A stretch of 32,345 bases of DNA from Actinomycetes bacterium (GTDB lineage Bacteria; Actinomycetota; Acidimicrobiia; Acidimicrobiales; Palsa-688). The stretch covers positions 1-32,345 of the forward strand of contig JAKBBA010000037.1 of assembly GCA_021808665.1 (NCBI GenBank). Reading direction: 5' to 3'. The notes below the pieces were generated by a model. That model did no database searches, was not told where the DNA came from, and was given only the letters and a program-made list of their open reading frames with translations. Made by a program: the position numbers and the translations under genes. Positions 23,474 through 30,809 of this stretch are shown here, piece by piece; within the stretch, counting starts at the first letter, position 1, and each line of letters starts with the position of its first letter.

Positions 23474-24757
23474 TTAGCCGAGGGGGCTTCCGCCGGCGCC
23501 TGAGACGTCGGTGAACGAGCTTCCGTTCCAGGTGGTCATGTAGATGCTGTCCACGTGAACCCCGCGGTGGTCGCTGACGCTGGTGTTGTACGTGCCGTAG
23601 ACGCCGGCCACTCCTTGGAGGTTCTCCATATAAGAGAGGATCTGTTTGGCGGTGGCGTTGACCCCGAGTTTGCGGAGGGCCCCTACGAGCAGTTGGCCTG
23701 GGTCCCACGCCAGACCCCACGGGTCCCCGCCATGTCCTCCGGCTGCGCTAACAGCGGTGTCGAAGGCGCTCACCGCGGCGCCGATCGACGCAGGCAGGGA
23801 TGAAGGTGCCAGGTAGAGGGGGCCGGTGGGGAAGTACAGGTTCTGCGGAAGGATCGACGAGAACGACGTGAGCTCGGAATGGGCTGCGTTACCGGCGGTA
23901 GTAACGGTCGGGATCGAGTCCATGCCCAAAGACTGCATTGCCTTTAGGACGGTGCCGAGCGGAGTTCCCGTGGTCCAGATGACTATGGCTTGGGGGTTGG
24001 CGGCTTTTATGGCAGACATCTGGGTCGTGACGCTAACCGACGTCGGGTCGAAGGTTTGGTGGCTGACCAGCTTGAACGACGAGAAAGCGCTCGTGGCGAG
24101 CTGGGTGGACAGCTGCGTGTAACCGTCGGTGCCGCTAGCGTCGGTGGAGTTGATCACCGCTATGTTCGTCAGGCCTTTGGACTTGAGGAAGGTGAGGTAA
24201 GCCTCGGCATCGGCGGTAGTGGACAGCCCCGCGGAGAAGATCATGCTTCCCGCCTTGGGGTGTGTGCCAGGGGAGAGGTCGTAGATGAAAGGGCCGTTGG
24301 ACGTAGCGAGGGCGTCGACCGCTTTGTCGGTGCCGACGATGCTTCCGTTCAAGATGAACGGCACGCCCTGGCTTACCCATGGGCTGGCCAGCTGAACTGC
24401 CGTAGCGGGGTTCGACTGGTTGTCCACGACGTCAACCTGCATCGGGTGGCCGTCGATACCGCCCGAAGCGTTCACCGAAGCGGCGAGGGCCTTGAGGGCC
24501 TTAGCTTCGCGACTGCCGAGAGCCGATGCAGCGCCGGTCTCGCCGACCACAGCGTGGAAGACGACCGGGGTGCCCGAAGGCGCCGAAGACCCACCCGAAC
24601 CCGACGTGGTCGACGACCCCGCCCCCGACGTTGTCGTCGCCGAGCTGGTGGACTTGGTGGACGACCCGCAGCTGGCCGCGACGAGCGCTACCGACGCTCC
24701 AAGCGCAACCATCGCCCCCCGACGTGTGGCAGAGCGCTTTGTCCGGATTTTGTTCAA
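23474..24757 (-). CDS. LivK-type substrate-binding lipoprotein of the ABC importer
   Basis: 427 residues from a TTG at 24757, which has GGAGG eight bases upstream. The N terminus has basic residues, a hydrophobic stretch and the lipobox VAASC with C30 as the lipidated residue. A Ser/Thr/Gly-rich tether of about 40 residues follows. The mature domain is a type I periplasmic binding protein: GETGAASALGSREAKALKALAASVNASGGIDG, IPFILNGS-like core strands, and VINSTDASGTDGYTQL at the hinge. It would be anchored outside the membrane and deliver substrate to the LivHMG fusion. It is the first gene of the leftward transporter operon that continues through livF, the MFS gene, the cupin and the reductase. 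The ligand cannot be read from sequence. Confidence 0.88.
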   Translation of the reverse strand: MNKIRTKRSATRRGAMVALGASVALVAASCGSSTKSTSSATTTSGAGSSTTSGSGGSSAPSGTPVVFHAVVGETGAASALGSREAKALKALAASVNASGGIDGHPMQVDVVDNQSNPATAVQLASPWVSQGVPFILNGSIVGTDKAVDALATSNGPFIYDLSPGTHPKAGSMIFSAGLSTTADAEAYLTFLKSKGLTNIAVINSTDASGTDGYTQLSTQLATSAFSSFKLVSHQTFDPTSVSVTTQMSAIKAANPQAIVIWTTGTPLGTVLKAMQSLGMDSIPTVTTAGNAAHSELTSFSSILPQNLYFPTGPLYLAPSSLPASIGAAVSAFDTAVSAAGGHGGDPWGLAWDPGQLLVGALRKLGVNATAKQILSYMENLQGVAGVYGTYNTSVSDHRGVHVDSIYMTTWNGSSFTDVSGAGGSPLG

Positions 24758-24820
24758 CGTCTATTCCTCCCTCATGGTTCGTGGGCTTCGAGCGAGTCAA
24801 CTCGCCCCTCGACTGAATGG

Positions 24821-24829
24821 ACCAATGGT
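24821..24829. promoter_or_regulatory. Operator-like dyad upstream of the binding-protein gene
   Basis: ACCAATGGT is a nine-base odd-centred palindrome sharing the ACCA/TGGT half-sites with the element at 18557. It is followed by AGAATATT, and on the minus strand a -10-like TATTCT adjoins it. It lies 64 bases before the start codon. The match to the other two sites is partial, so the link to the GntR regulator is weaker here. Confidence 0.3.
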
Positions 24830-24931
24830 AGAATATTTCGCGGCGTTGCGCACGTCCGGACGCGCCCGCCATCCCGGCGGCGTGGTCGCGAGGTCATCGG
24901 CCCGCAGCGGGCGGCGACGAGGCGATTGCGG

Positions 24932-25411
24932 TCAGGGCCGGCTGATCCGGGCGACCTTCGCATTCGTCGCCTTTATGAGGTCCGCCGGTGAAACCTCAAG
25001 TTCGAGGCCGCGCTTCCCGGCGCTCACGTATACGGTGGCCCAGCTCAGGGAGGTCTCGTCTACGATCGTCGGCAGCTTGCGCTTTTGGCCGATTGGGCTC
25101 ACCCCGCCTACCACGTAGCCGCTCGAACGTTCAGCTGCGGCACGCTCTGCCATACGGACGCTCTTAGCGTCGAGGGCGCTCGCCGCTCGACGCAAGTCGA
25201 GCTGGTGCGCTACGGGCACCACGGCGCAGGCGAGGCGGGTGTCCGCTTCGACGATCAGGGTTTTGAACACCCTCAGCGGGTCGACGTCCAAGGCCGCTAC
25301 CACCTCGTCGCCGTAGGACTCGCAGTCCGGGTCGTGACGGTAGCTGTGAAGCTCGAACTGCAAGCCCGCTGTCGCCAGGGCACGCACTGCTGGGGTGGGG
25401 CCGTTAGGCAT
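24932..25411 (-). CDS. ybaK: YbaK/EbsC-family aminoacyl-tRNA deacylase (Cys-tRNA(Pro) deacylase type)
   Basis: A 159-residue protein of the YbaK editing family. Key features are RVFKTLIV with the conserved lysine K50, the GGVSPIGQKRKLPT loop (102-115), and the closing YVSAGKRGLELEVSPADLI. YbaK hydrolyses cysteine or other small amino acids wrongly attached to tRNA(Pro), acting in trans in the cytoplasm with prolyl-tRNA synthetase. The GTPxVRxL-like opening, here GPTPAVRALATAGL, also fits. The ATG at 25411 lies inside the end of purE (eight-base overlap), so the gene depends on purE translation. The region downstream, 24758-24931, holds the control region of the next leftward operon and no other gene. 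Confidence 0.88.
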   Translation of the reverse strand: MPNGPTPAVRALATAGLQFELHSYRHDPDCESYGDEVVAALDVDPLRVFKTLIVEADTRLACAVVPVAHQLDLRRAASALDAKSVRMAERAAAERSSGYVVGGVSPIGQKRKLPTIVDETSLSWATVYVSAGKRGLELEVSPADLIKATNAKVARISRP

Positions 25412-25946
25412 CCGTCGCAGGATCCGGATCGGCTGCGACAGAAGCGTCCTGGCCCCGGGCAGTGTCGGCGAGCGCGGCGGCGAAGGCTTCCAGGCGACTG
25501 GCTAGGTCGGTGTCGGCGAGCGCCAGGATCCTCGCCGCGAGAAGCCCGGCGTTGCGGGCGTTTCCTACTCCGACGGTTGCGACCGGCACACCCGCGGGCA
25601 TCTGGACTATCGACAGGAGGGAGTCCATCCCGTCGAGGTAGCGCAACGGGACCGGTACCCCGATCACCGGCAGGCGTGTGACAGATGCGAGCATCCCTGG
25701 GAGGTGAGCCGCTCCTCCGGCCCCGGCGACTATCACCTGCACCCCCCGGTCGGCTGCGCCCTGACCGTAGGCGATCATGTCGGCGGGGGTCCTGTGCGCG
25801 GAGATCACTCTCAGCGCCGCGGGCACCTGAAGGTCCCTGAGAACCAACACGGCCGGTCTCATCACCTCCAGGTCCGAGGCGCTGCCCATCACGACTTCTA
25901 CGGGGGCGGCTCCGGTTGGCCGCGGCGCACTTGACACCGCGGCCAT
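25404..25946 (-). CDS. purE: N5-carboxyaminoimidazole ribonucleotide mutase, PurE
   Basis: 180 residues from the ATG at 25946. The frame stays open much further upstream, but that part is antisense to purK and has no PurE homology. Class I PurE motifs are clear: VVMGSASDLEVM (about 18-29), ISAHRTP with H51, VIVAGAGGAAHLPGM, the LPVIGVPV strand and VGVGNARNAGLLAARIL at the end. The enzyme moves the carboxyl group of N5-CAIR to make CAIR in de novo purine synthesis, following PurK. It is divergent from purK with only 21 bases between the start codons, so the two promoters must overlap or lie inside the genes. The C terminus has a short Asp/Ala-rich tail. Confidence 0.93.
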   Translation of the reverse strand: MAAVSSAPRPTGAAPVEVVMGSASDLEVMRPAVLVLRDLQVPAALRVISAHRTPADMIAYGQGAADRGVQVIVAGAGGAAHLPGMLASVTRLPVIGVPVPLRYLDGMDSLLSIVQMPAGVPVATVGVGNARNAGLLAARILALADTDLASRLEAFAAALADTARGQDASVAADPDPATDA

Positions 25947-25967
25947 ATTACGGGGAACATCGCGGTC

Positions 25968-27131
25968 GTGGCGCAGGCGAAGCTCGAAGGTCGCTTCCAG
26001 GCCCCCGTAGTAGGAATGGTCGGCGCCGGCCAACTTGCCCGGATGACCCACCAGGCTGCTGTCGACCTGGGCGTCGAACTGGTCGTCCTGGCGAGGCGCA
26101 AGGACGATCCGGCGGTCTCCGCAGGAGCGCAGACTCTCTACGGTGAGCCCGACGATCCTGGCGCCTTGGCGGCACTGGCGCGGCGCTCGGACGTGGTGAC
26201 CTTCGACCACGAAGGGGTACCCTACGAGCGGGTGGCAGCGCTCGAGGCTGCCGGCTGGAGAGTCGAGCCGGGCTCGGACGCCCAGCTGTTCGCCCAGGAC
26301 AAACTGGTTGCCCGGGAGCGTTTCGCGGCTCAGGGACTCCCCGTGCCGTCCTTCGCCCCGGTAGGAGCCGGCGGGCACGACGATATCGTCACCTTCGGAG
26401 ACCGCCACGGCTGGCCGGTGGTGGTCAAGGCCCGCAGCGGCGGCTACGACGGTCGGGCCGTGGTAGTCGTCGACGGCCCCGCCCAGTCGAAGGCGGCCGT
26501 CGCCACGCTGGGGACGACCGGCTTGCTCGTAGAGGAGCACGTGGACATAGCCGTCGAGGTGGCGCTGGTAGCGGCGCGCAGCCGCAACGGCGAATACGTG
26601 GCGTACCCGCTCGTGTCGACCCTGCAGGCTGAAGGCATTTGCACCGAGCTGGTCATGCCCGCCCAGATCAGCCCGGAGCTCTCCGATAGGGCCGGCGACC
26701 TGGCCAGGGCGGTCGCTGAGACTGTCGACGCAACCGGGATAATCGCCGTGGAGCTGTTCATCGACACGAGCGGCGACGTTTTGATCAACGAGATCGCTCT
26801 GCGACCTCACAACTCTGGCCACGCCACGATAGAAGCCTGCGTGACGTCTCAGTTCCACAACCACCTGAGAGCCGTCCTCGGGTGGCCGCTCGGGGATGCC
26901 TCGCTGGTCGCTCCGGCTGCGGCCATGGTGAACGTGTTGGGTCCCGACGACGGGAGCGACCCTCGCGGGAGGCTCGAGGAGGCTTTGTCGGTGCGCTCCG
27001 CAAGCGTCCACCTGTACTCCAAGGCGCCCTCTCCGGGCAGGAAACTGGGCCACGTCACAGCGCTAGGGGAGACACCCTCTCAAGCTTTGAGCGTTGCCCG
27101 ACGCTGCGCTTCCGTACTCTCAGGCGGTTAG
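25968..27131 (+). CDS. purK: N5-carboxyaminoimidazole ribonucleotide synthase, PurK
   Basis: 387 residues from a GTG at 25968. It is an ATP-grasp enzyme: N-terminal VVGMVGAGQLARMTHQAA, the TFDHEGVP strand, DKLVARERFAAQGLPVP, the ATP-binding WPVVVKARSGGYDGRAV, EEHVDIAVEVALVAARS, and the metal/ATP residues in AVELFIDTSGDVLINEIALRPHNSGH. It carboxylates aminoimidazole ribonucleotide with ATP and bicarbonate to N5-CAIR, which PurE then converts. An internal ATG at about 26016 would cut the first strand of the Rossmann-like domain, so it is rejected. The divergent pairing with purE is unusual since the two are most often in the same direction in an operon. Confidence 0.93.
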   Translation: MAQAKLEGRFQAPVVGMVGAGQLARMTHQAAVDLGVELVVLARRKDDPAVSAGAQTLYGEPDDPGALAALARRSDVVTFDHEGVPYERVAALEAAGWRVEPGSDAQLFAQDKLVARERFAAQGLPVPSFAPVGAGGHDDIVTFGDRHGWPVVVKARSGGYDGRAVVVVDGPAQSKAAVATLGTTGLLVEEHVDIAVEVALVAARSRNGEYVAYPLVSTLQAEGICTELVMPAQISPELSDRAGDLARAVAETVDATGIIAVELFIDTSGDVLINEIALRPHNSGHATIEACVTSQFHNHLRAVLGWPLGDASLVAPAAAMVNVLGPDDGSDPRGRLEEALSVRSASVHLYSKAPSPGRKLGHVTALGETPSQALSVARRCASVLSGG

Positions 27132-27135
27132 CCGC

Positions 27136-27168
27136 CGCGCCGGCATTGCGAAATCCTGCGCCGGCGCG
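27136..27168. terminator. Nine-base-pair GC hairpin after purK
   Basis: CGCGCCGGC (27136-27144) pairs perfectly with GCCGGCGCG (27160-27168), loop 15 bases, five bases after the purK stop. No T-run follows. It may end the purK transcript or separate it from the aldolase gene. Confidence 0.45.
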
Positions 27169-27197
27169 CAAGTATGGGGATCGACACAGGGAGGTTC

Positions 27198-28031
27198 ATG
27201 GTGACATCACAGTCGCTGCAAGTTCAGGCGTCCGCGGGCTCGGACAACGGGGATGGCGCCGGTGGCCCTGCCCGGCTGAGCATGGCGAAACCGCCGGTCT
27301 TCACCTCGGCGGACCAGGAGAGACGCCACCGCAAGGAGCGCCTCGCGGGAGCGCTGAGGATCTTCGGTCGTTTCGGCTTTTCAGAAGGCGTAGCGGGCCA
27401 CATAACCGCACGGGACCCGGAGCTCACAGACCACTTCTGGGTGAACCCGTTCGGAATGAACTTCCGCCACGTCAAGGTTTCGGACCTTATCCTCGTCAAC
27501 CACAGGGGCGAAGTCGTCGAAGGAAACCGGCCGGTCAACCGTGCTGCGTTCGTCATCCACTCCGCCGTGCACCAGGCGAGACCCGACGTGGTAGCCGCCG
27601 CCCACGCCCATTCGATCTACGGTAAGGCCTGGTCAGCCCTGGGTCGCCCGCTCGACCCGATAACCCAGGACGCCTGCGTTTTCTACACCGACCACGTCGT
27701 GGTTACCGAGGGCGGCGGAGCGATCGTGCTCGACGAGACCGCCGGCAAGGCCCTCGCCGCGGGTCTCGGTCCGCACAAGGCTGCGATACACCGCAACCAC
27801 GGGTTGTTCACCGTCGGCCACTCCGTCGACGAGGCCGCCTGGTGGTTCGTCACCATGGAGCGCTCCTGCCAGGCCCAGATCCTCGCCGAGTCGGTCGGCA
27901 AGCCGCACCTCATCGATCCCGACGACGCTCGCTACACGTTCGAACGGACGGGCTTCCACGAGGCAGGTTGGTTCAGCTTCCAACCCCTGTGGGACGACAT
28001 AGCACTGAGCGACCCTGACCTGTTCGACTAG
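27198..28031 (+). CDS. Class II aldolase/adducin-family protein
   Basis: 277 residues from the ATG at 27198; GGGAGG at 27189-27194 is better spaced for the next codon, a GTG at 27201, and an ATG at 27174 has no ribosome site. The fold covers most of the chain, with ALRIFGRFGFSEGVAGHIT, WVNPFGMNF, AAAHAHSIYGKAW (H146, H148) and AIHRNHGLFTVG (H208, H211). The three zinc histidines of the aldolase family therefore appear present. The last part (WFVTMERSCQAQILAE) is the usual C-terminal helix. Members include fuculose-phosphate aldolase, ribulose-phosphate epimerase and decarboxylases or hydrolases of keto acids. The long WxxMERxCxAQ form without a sugar-kinase neighbour is of unknown substrate. 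About 30 N-terminal residues look disordered. Confidence 0.8.
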   Translation: MVTSQSLQVQASAGSDNGDGAGGPARLSMAKPPVFTSADQERRHRKERLAGALRIFGRFGFSEGVAGHITARDPELTDHFWVNPFGMNFRHVKVSDLILVNHRGEVVEGNRPVNRAAFVIHSAVHQARPDVVAAAHAHSIYGKAWSALGRPLDPITQDACVFYTDHVVVTEGGGAIVLDETAGKALAAGLGPHKAAIHRNHGLFTVGHSVDEAAWWFVTMERSCQAQILAESVGKPHLIDPDDARYTFERTGFHEAGWFSFQPLWDDIALSDPDLFD

Positions 28032-28087
28032 TCGGCGACGAGAGGAGCCGGCACAAAAGTCGAAGTGACATTGGTCATAGGACTTTT

Positions 28088-28103
28088 AGGGTCCTTCGAC
28101 CCT
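28088..28103. promoter_or_regulatory. Small hairpin in the leader of the cytochrome b operon
   Basis: AGGGTC-CTTC-GACCCT is a perfect six-base-pair hairpin in the 107-base gap after the aldolase gene. AGGGTC recurs at 28127-28132, so an alternative pairing with GACCCT is possible. It could be a terminator for the aldolase gene (no T-run) or a leader element; TTATAG at 28123-28128 is a possible -10. Nothing else is seen in the gap. Confidence 0.3.
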
Positions 28104-28138
28104 ACGAAACCTAAGAGAATGCTTATAGGGTCAGGCTC

Positions 28139-29065
28139 ATGCTCGCATCGGTGATCAACCTCGACAAACCCGCCTATTACTTCCACTGGGGTGTCGTCTA
28201 CATCTCCCTCGCCAACTTCCTGGCGGTCGTGGCGATGCTGCTGATCTTCGTGTTGGCGCTGGTCTTACCCTTCGTGCACACCCGGAGCAAGCTCAAGGCG
28301 CAGGCCGGCGCTCAGCCGGTCGCCACGGGCTACCAGCCGCAAACATCGCCACCCGCCGGTGACCCCACGCTTTGGACTGCGCGAGTGCGGCGGGTTTGGA
28401 TGAAGAAGCTTCCTCCGGAGAAGATGCTTCCCGACAGCCAACCGGCTTACGTAGCGTCGTGGATCTACGTCTTTGGGGTCCTGACCCTCGCCGGGTTCGT
28501 TCTTACCGTCGTCAGTGGTCTCGTGCTGGCCCTCGAAGGTCCAATCTGGTGGCACACCAGCAGCGTGGGGCACTTCTTCAACTCCCTTCACTTGTGGAGC
28601 GTCGAGACCTTCATGGGCTTCATGGCAATCCACCTGTGGGGGAAGTTCTGGATGGCCTCGTGGCGAGGCCGGAGAGCTCTCACGTGGATCACCGGGGTGC
28701 TCGCTTTCATCGTTTCCATCTTCGAGGGCTTCACCGGCTATCTGTCGCAGACCAACTTCGACTCGCAGTGGATCGCGTTCCAGTCGAAGGACGCGATGAA
28801 CTCTGCCGGCATCGGAGCCTTCTTCAACACGATGAACTTCGGGCAGGCGTTCATGCTCCACATCGCGCTCGTGCCGCTTTTCTTGGTGGCGATAATCGCC
28901 TTGCACATCGTGATGGTCCGACTGCGGGGTGTCGTCCATCCCATCGACGCAGACCCGGACCACCTCGGTCCGCCTGATGGCGGCTATCAGTCCCAAGACG
29001 GGACCGCTCCGTCTGAGATCGGGTCCACCTTCGCCACTTCTCCCGCATCGGAGGTCCTGCAATGA
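28139..29065 (+). CDS. Cytochrome b (b6-like N-terminal core) of a quinol-oxidising membrane complex
   Basis: A 308-residue membrane protein. An extra hydrophobic helix (about 20-46) and a loop of about 55 residues precede the four-helix cytochrome b core (about 106-262). Heme ligands are clear: H151 and H165 on the second core helix (13 residues between) and H241 and H256 on the fourth (14 between). This 13/14 pattern is that of cytochrome b6, as opposed to 13/13 in mitochondrial-type cytochrome b. The C-terminal helices with the PEWY motif are absent. Its stop overlaps the start of the next gene by four bases. It should hold two b hemes in the membrane; whether a Rieske protein or cytochrome c elsewhere completes the complex cannot be seen. 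Confidence 0.85.
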   Translation: MLASVINLDKPAYYFHWGVVYISLANFLAVVAMLLIFVLALVLPFVHTRSKLKAQAGAQPVATGYQPQTSPPAGDPTLWTARVRRVWMKKLPPEKMLPDSQPAYVASWIYVFGVLTLAGFVLTVVSGLVLALEGPIWWHTSSVGHFFNSLHLWSVETFMGFMAIHLWGKFWMASWRGRRALTWITGVLAFIVSIFEGFTGYLSQTNFDSQWIAFQSKDAMNSAGIGAFFNTMNFGQAFMLHIALVPLFLVAIIALHIVMVRLRGVVHPIDADPDHLGPPDGGYQSQDGTAPSEIGSTFATSPASEVLQ

Positions 29066-30117
29066 CCGCTGCCAACCCTTCGGAGTCGAGAATTCACGAT
29101 TCGGGGACCCGAGCCCGCAAGTCTCGCCGGACTCGGGATTTCGACCGGCAGTCCTGGCGTGGCCCGGTCCGCCGCTACGACATCCTGAAAGAGGGAACGA
29201 TAGCGGTCGTGGTCGTCACGGTTCTCGTGGTTGTCCTGGCGGTCCTCTTCTCGTCTCCGGACGTCAAGGCCGTCACGTTGCAATCCTGGGCGTCGGCGCA
29301 GCCACAAGGCTTCGTCGAGACCGCTCTGAGCGAGCTCGACGGGACGAGCAGCAGCGCCTCGTACGGACCACCCTACAACAACCAGTCAGGCTCGGTCCAA
29401 GACCTTTGGGGGGTGTCCATCCAAAACACCATCGGAGTGACAGACCCCCTCAATCCAGCTCAAGCCTTCGTCCTCGATCCGCTGTCCACCGTCAGCGGCG
29501 AGCCCGCCCTGACAGCCGCGCTGCAGCGCTACAACACGGCGAGCGCCTCGCAGCAGGCGGCGTGGCTGGCTGCATACGGCAAGGCCCTCGACAAAGCGAA
29601 AGTGCAGTCCGACCAGCTTGTGGTGCCCCCAGCCAGCGACGGTCCCGTCCCGGAGATGCTCACCTCGTTCCTGGCGATGGCCCGCTCCGGCGGCTTGGAC
29701 GCCGCTTTGGTGGCGCAGTCTTCCTTCTACACGACGAACTACACCAACCCAATCATGTTCCTAGGGGATTCCTACACGGCCCACCCGAACTCCAGCTACG
29801 TGGCCAAGATCGTCAACGCCCAGCACATGGCCGGTTCGCAGTGGGGCGTCATGAACGAGACCGGCTCATGGCCCGGCCAGCCGTGGCTGTGGCTGTACAG
29901 CTTCTGGTACCAGGTCAACCCGATGTCGAGCTCAGGTAACGCCGACGTGGAGGTGATCGCCATCATGGGAGTACTCACGATCCTCCTGGCGCTGGTGCCT
30001 TTCATCCCGGGCTTGCGTGACATTCCGCGCAAGATCCCCGTCCACAGGCTGATCTGGAAGGACTACTACCGTTCGAACAAGCCTGGCGGTGCTCCCGGCG
30101 CCGACGCGACGACTTAG
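29062..30117 (+). CDS. Two-anchor membrane protein partnering cytochrome b, function unknown
   Basis: A 351-residue protein with a basic cytoplasmic N terminus, one membrane helix at about 45-64, a soluble stretch of about 230 residues that should face outside, and a second helix at about 296-316. It ends in the cytoplasmic tail FIPGLRDIPRKIPVHRLIWKDYY. That tail resembles the end of cytochrome b C-terminal/subunit-IV-like proteins. There is no CxxCH heme site, no Rieske CxH...CxxH pair and no iron-sulfur cysteines; the chain appears to have no cysteine at all. It overlaps the cytochrome b gene by four bases and is followed by a strong hairpin, so the two genes form a closed unit. It may replace the missing half of cytochrome b or shield the quinol site (inference). 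Confidence 0.65.
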   Translation: MTAANPSESRIHDSGTRARKSRRTRDFDRQSWRGPVRRYDILKEGTIAVVVVTVLVVVLAVLFSSPDVKAVTLQSWASAQPQGFVETALSELDGTSSSASYGPPYNNQSGSVQDLWGVSIQNTIGVTDPLNPAQAFVLDPLSTVSGEPALTAALQRYNTASASQQAAWLAAYGKALDKAKVQSDQLVVPPASDGPVPEMLTSFLAMARSGGLDAALVAQSSFYTTNYTNPIMFLGDSYTAHPNSSYVAKIVNAQHMAGSQWGVMNETGSWPGQPWLWLYSFWYQVNPMSSSGNADVEVIAIMGVLTILLALVPFIPGLRDIPRKIPVHRLIWKDYYRSNKPGGAPGADATT

Positions 30118-30139
30118 CCGGCGGTTCCTGGGACCGGTT

Positions 30140-30181
30140 ATGGCGAGGCCCCCGGGGGAGTATCCCCGGGGGCCTCGCCAT
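30140..30181. terminator. Strong hairpin between convergent operons
   Basis: An 18-base perfect stem (30140-30157 with 30164-30181, arms beginning ATGGCGAGG and ending CCTCGCCAT) closes a six-base GAGTAT loop. It is 22 bases after the stop at 30117 and 13 bases before the stop at 30195 of the opposite gene, so it can end both transcripts. Only a short TCTTT follows on the + side. Confidence 0.85.
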
Positions 30182-30194
30182 GTCTTTAGGCGAC

Positions 30195-30719
30195 TTAGGC
30201 GGCTGGCGTCGCTGGCGCAGTCGGGGCGTTCGGAGCGGGGCTGGTCGCAGACTTCTGCGCTATGCGTAGGGCGTTACCATTCTCCGATATCACGGTCGCT
30301 CTGGCTCCGGTGGTTATCGAGGAGGCACCCGAGATGCCGGTGAACTTCGTCGATGAGGTGATCGCTTCGGTCACCTGGCTTCCGTCGGGTAGCGAAACCT
30401 GGATCGACGTGCTGCTGGCCGACAGCACCTTGCCTCGGTCGAGCTCCACCGTCACCCACTTTCCTTTCCCCTTTCCTTTCACTTCGATGGTTGCGTGGTC
30501 AGTCCGCTCAAGGAGAGTTCTGCGACCGTGGGTTTTGGGGGTATGGGTCGAGCTCGTCGGCTGCGACGACACGGCGAGGTTGACCGGGGCGGAGCCAGCC
30601 GAGGCGCTCGCCGCCGACGGAGCGGTGAGCGCGTAGGCACCGAAGCCGGCTCCGACCGACGCGAGTGCCGCCACCGCCCCTGCTGCCACCTTACGCCGTG
30701 TGTTGATTAGGACAGACAT
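30195..30719 (-). CDS. Secreted protein of unknown function with a beta-rich domain
   Basis: 174 residues from an ATG at 30719 with AAAGGAG six to twelve bases upstream. The N terminus is a good Sec signal: three basic residues, a hydrophobic stretch (VAAGAVAALASVGAGFGAYAL) and an ASA cleavage region at about 38-40. A Ser/Thr-rich linker and a basic KGKGKGK patch follow. The core, about 75-155, alternates short strands (WVTVELDRGKVLSASSTSIQVSL, a SQVTEAITSSTKFTG run, ARATVISENGNALRI) and resembles the small beta domains of the DUF5666 type. The Pro/Ala tail is disordered. No catalytic residues or cysteines are visible. It should be exported and free or loosely wall-bound. The family resemblance is tentative. 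Confidence 0.65.
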   Translation of the reverse strand: MSVLINTRRKVAAGAVAALASVGAGFGAYALTAPSAASASAGSAPVNLAVSSQPTSSTHTPKTHGRRTLLERTDHATIEVKGKGKGKWVTVELDRGKVLSASSTSIQVSLPDGSQVTEAITSSTKFTGISGASSITTGARATVISENGNALRIAQKSATSPAPNAPTAPATPAA

Positions 30720-30735
30720 GGGATGCTCCTTTCGG

Positions 30736-30754
30736 GCCTGGTTAGCCGCCAGGC
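30736..30754. terminator. Hairpin between the MFS gene and the secreted-protein gene
   Basis: GCCTGG (30736-30741) pairs with CCAGGC (30749-30754). On the + strand TTTTGCTTTG follows, the shape of an intrinsic terminator, but no + strand gene precedes it. On the minus strand it lies downstream of the MFS stop and in the leader of the secreted-protein gene, just before its ribosome site, where it could slow read-through or translation. Confidence 0.4.
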
Positions 30755-30809
30755 TTTTGCTTTGTCGACTATCAGTATCGGGAGCTCGTGTGATGGTGGT
30801 ATCCGGAGA

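Noticed and set aside
25947..27053. Long upstream extension of the purE reading frame (549 codons in total)
   Set aside because: It is wholly antisense to purK, shows no PurE-family features and arises from high-G+C codon bias; the PurE domain starts at the ATG at 25946.
30720..30809. Possible cyclic-di-GMP riboswitch in the leader of the secreted-protein gene
   Set aside because: There is a hairpin and a CAAAGC run on the minus strand, but the paired helices, GNRA loop and receptor of the GEMM class are not present.
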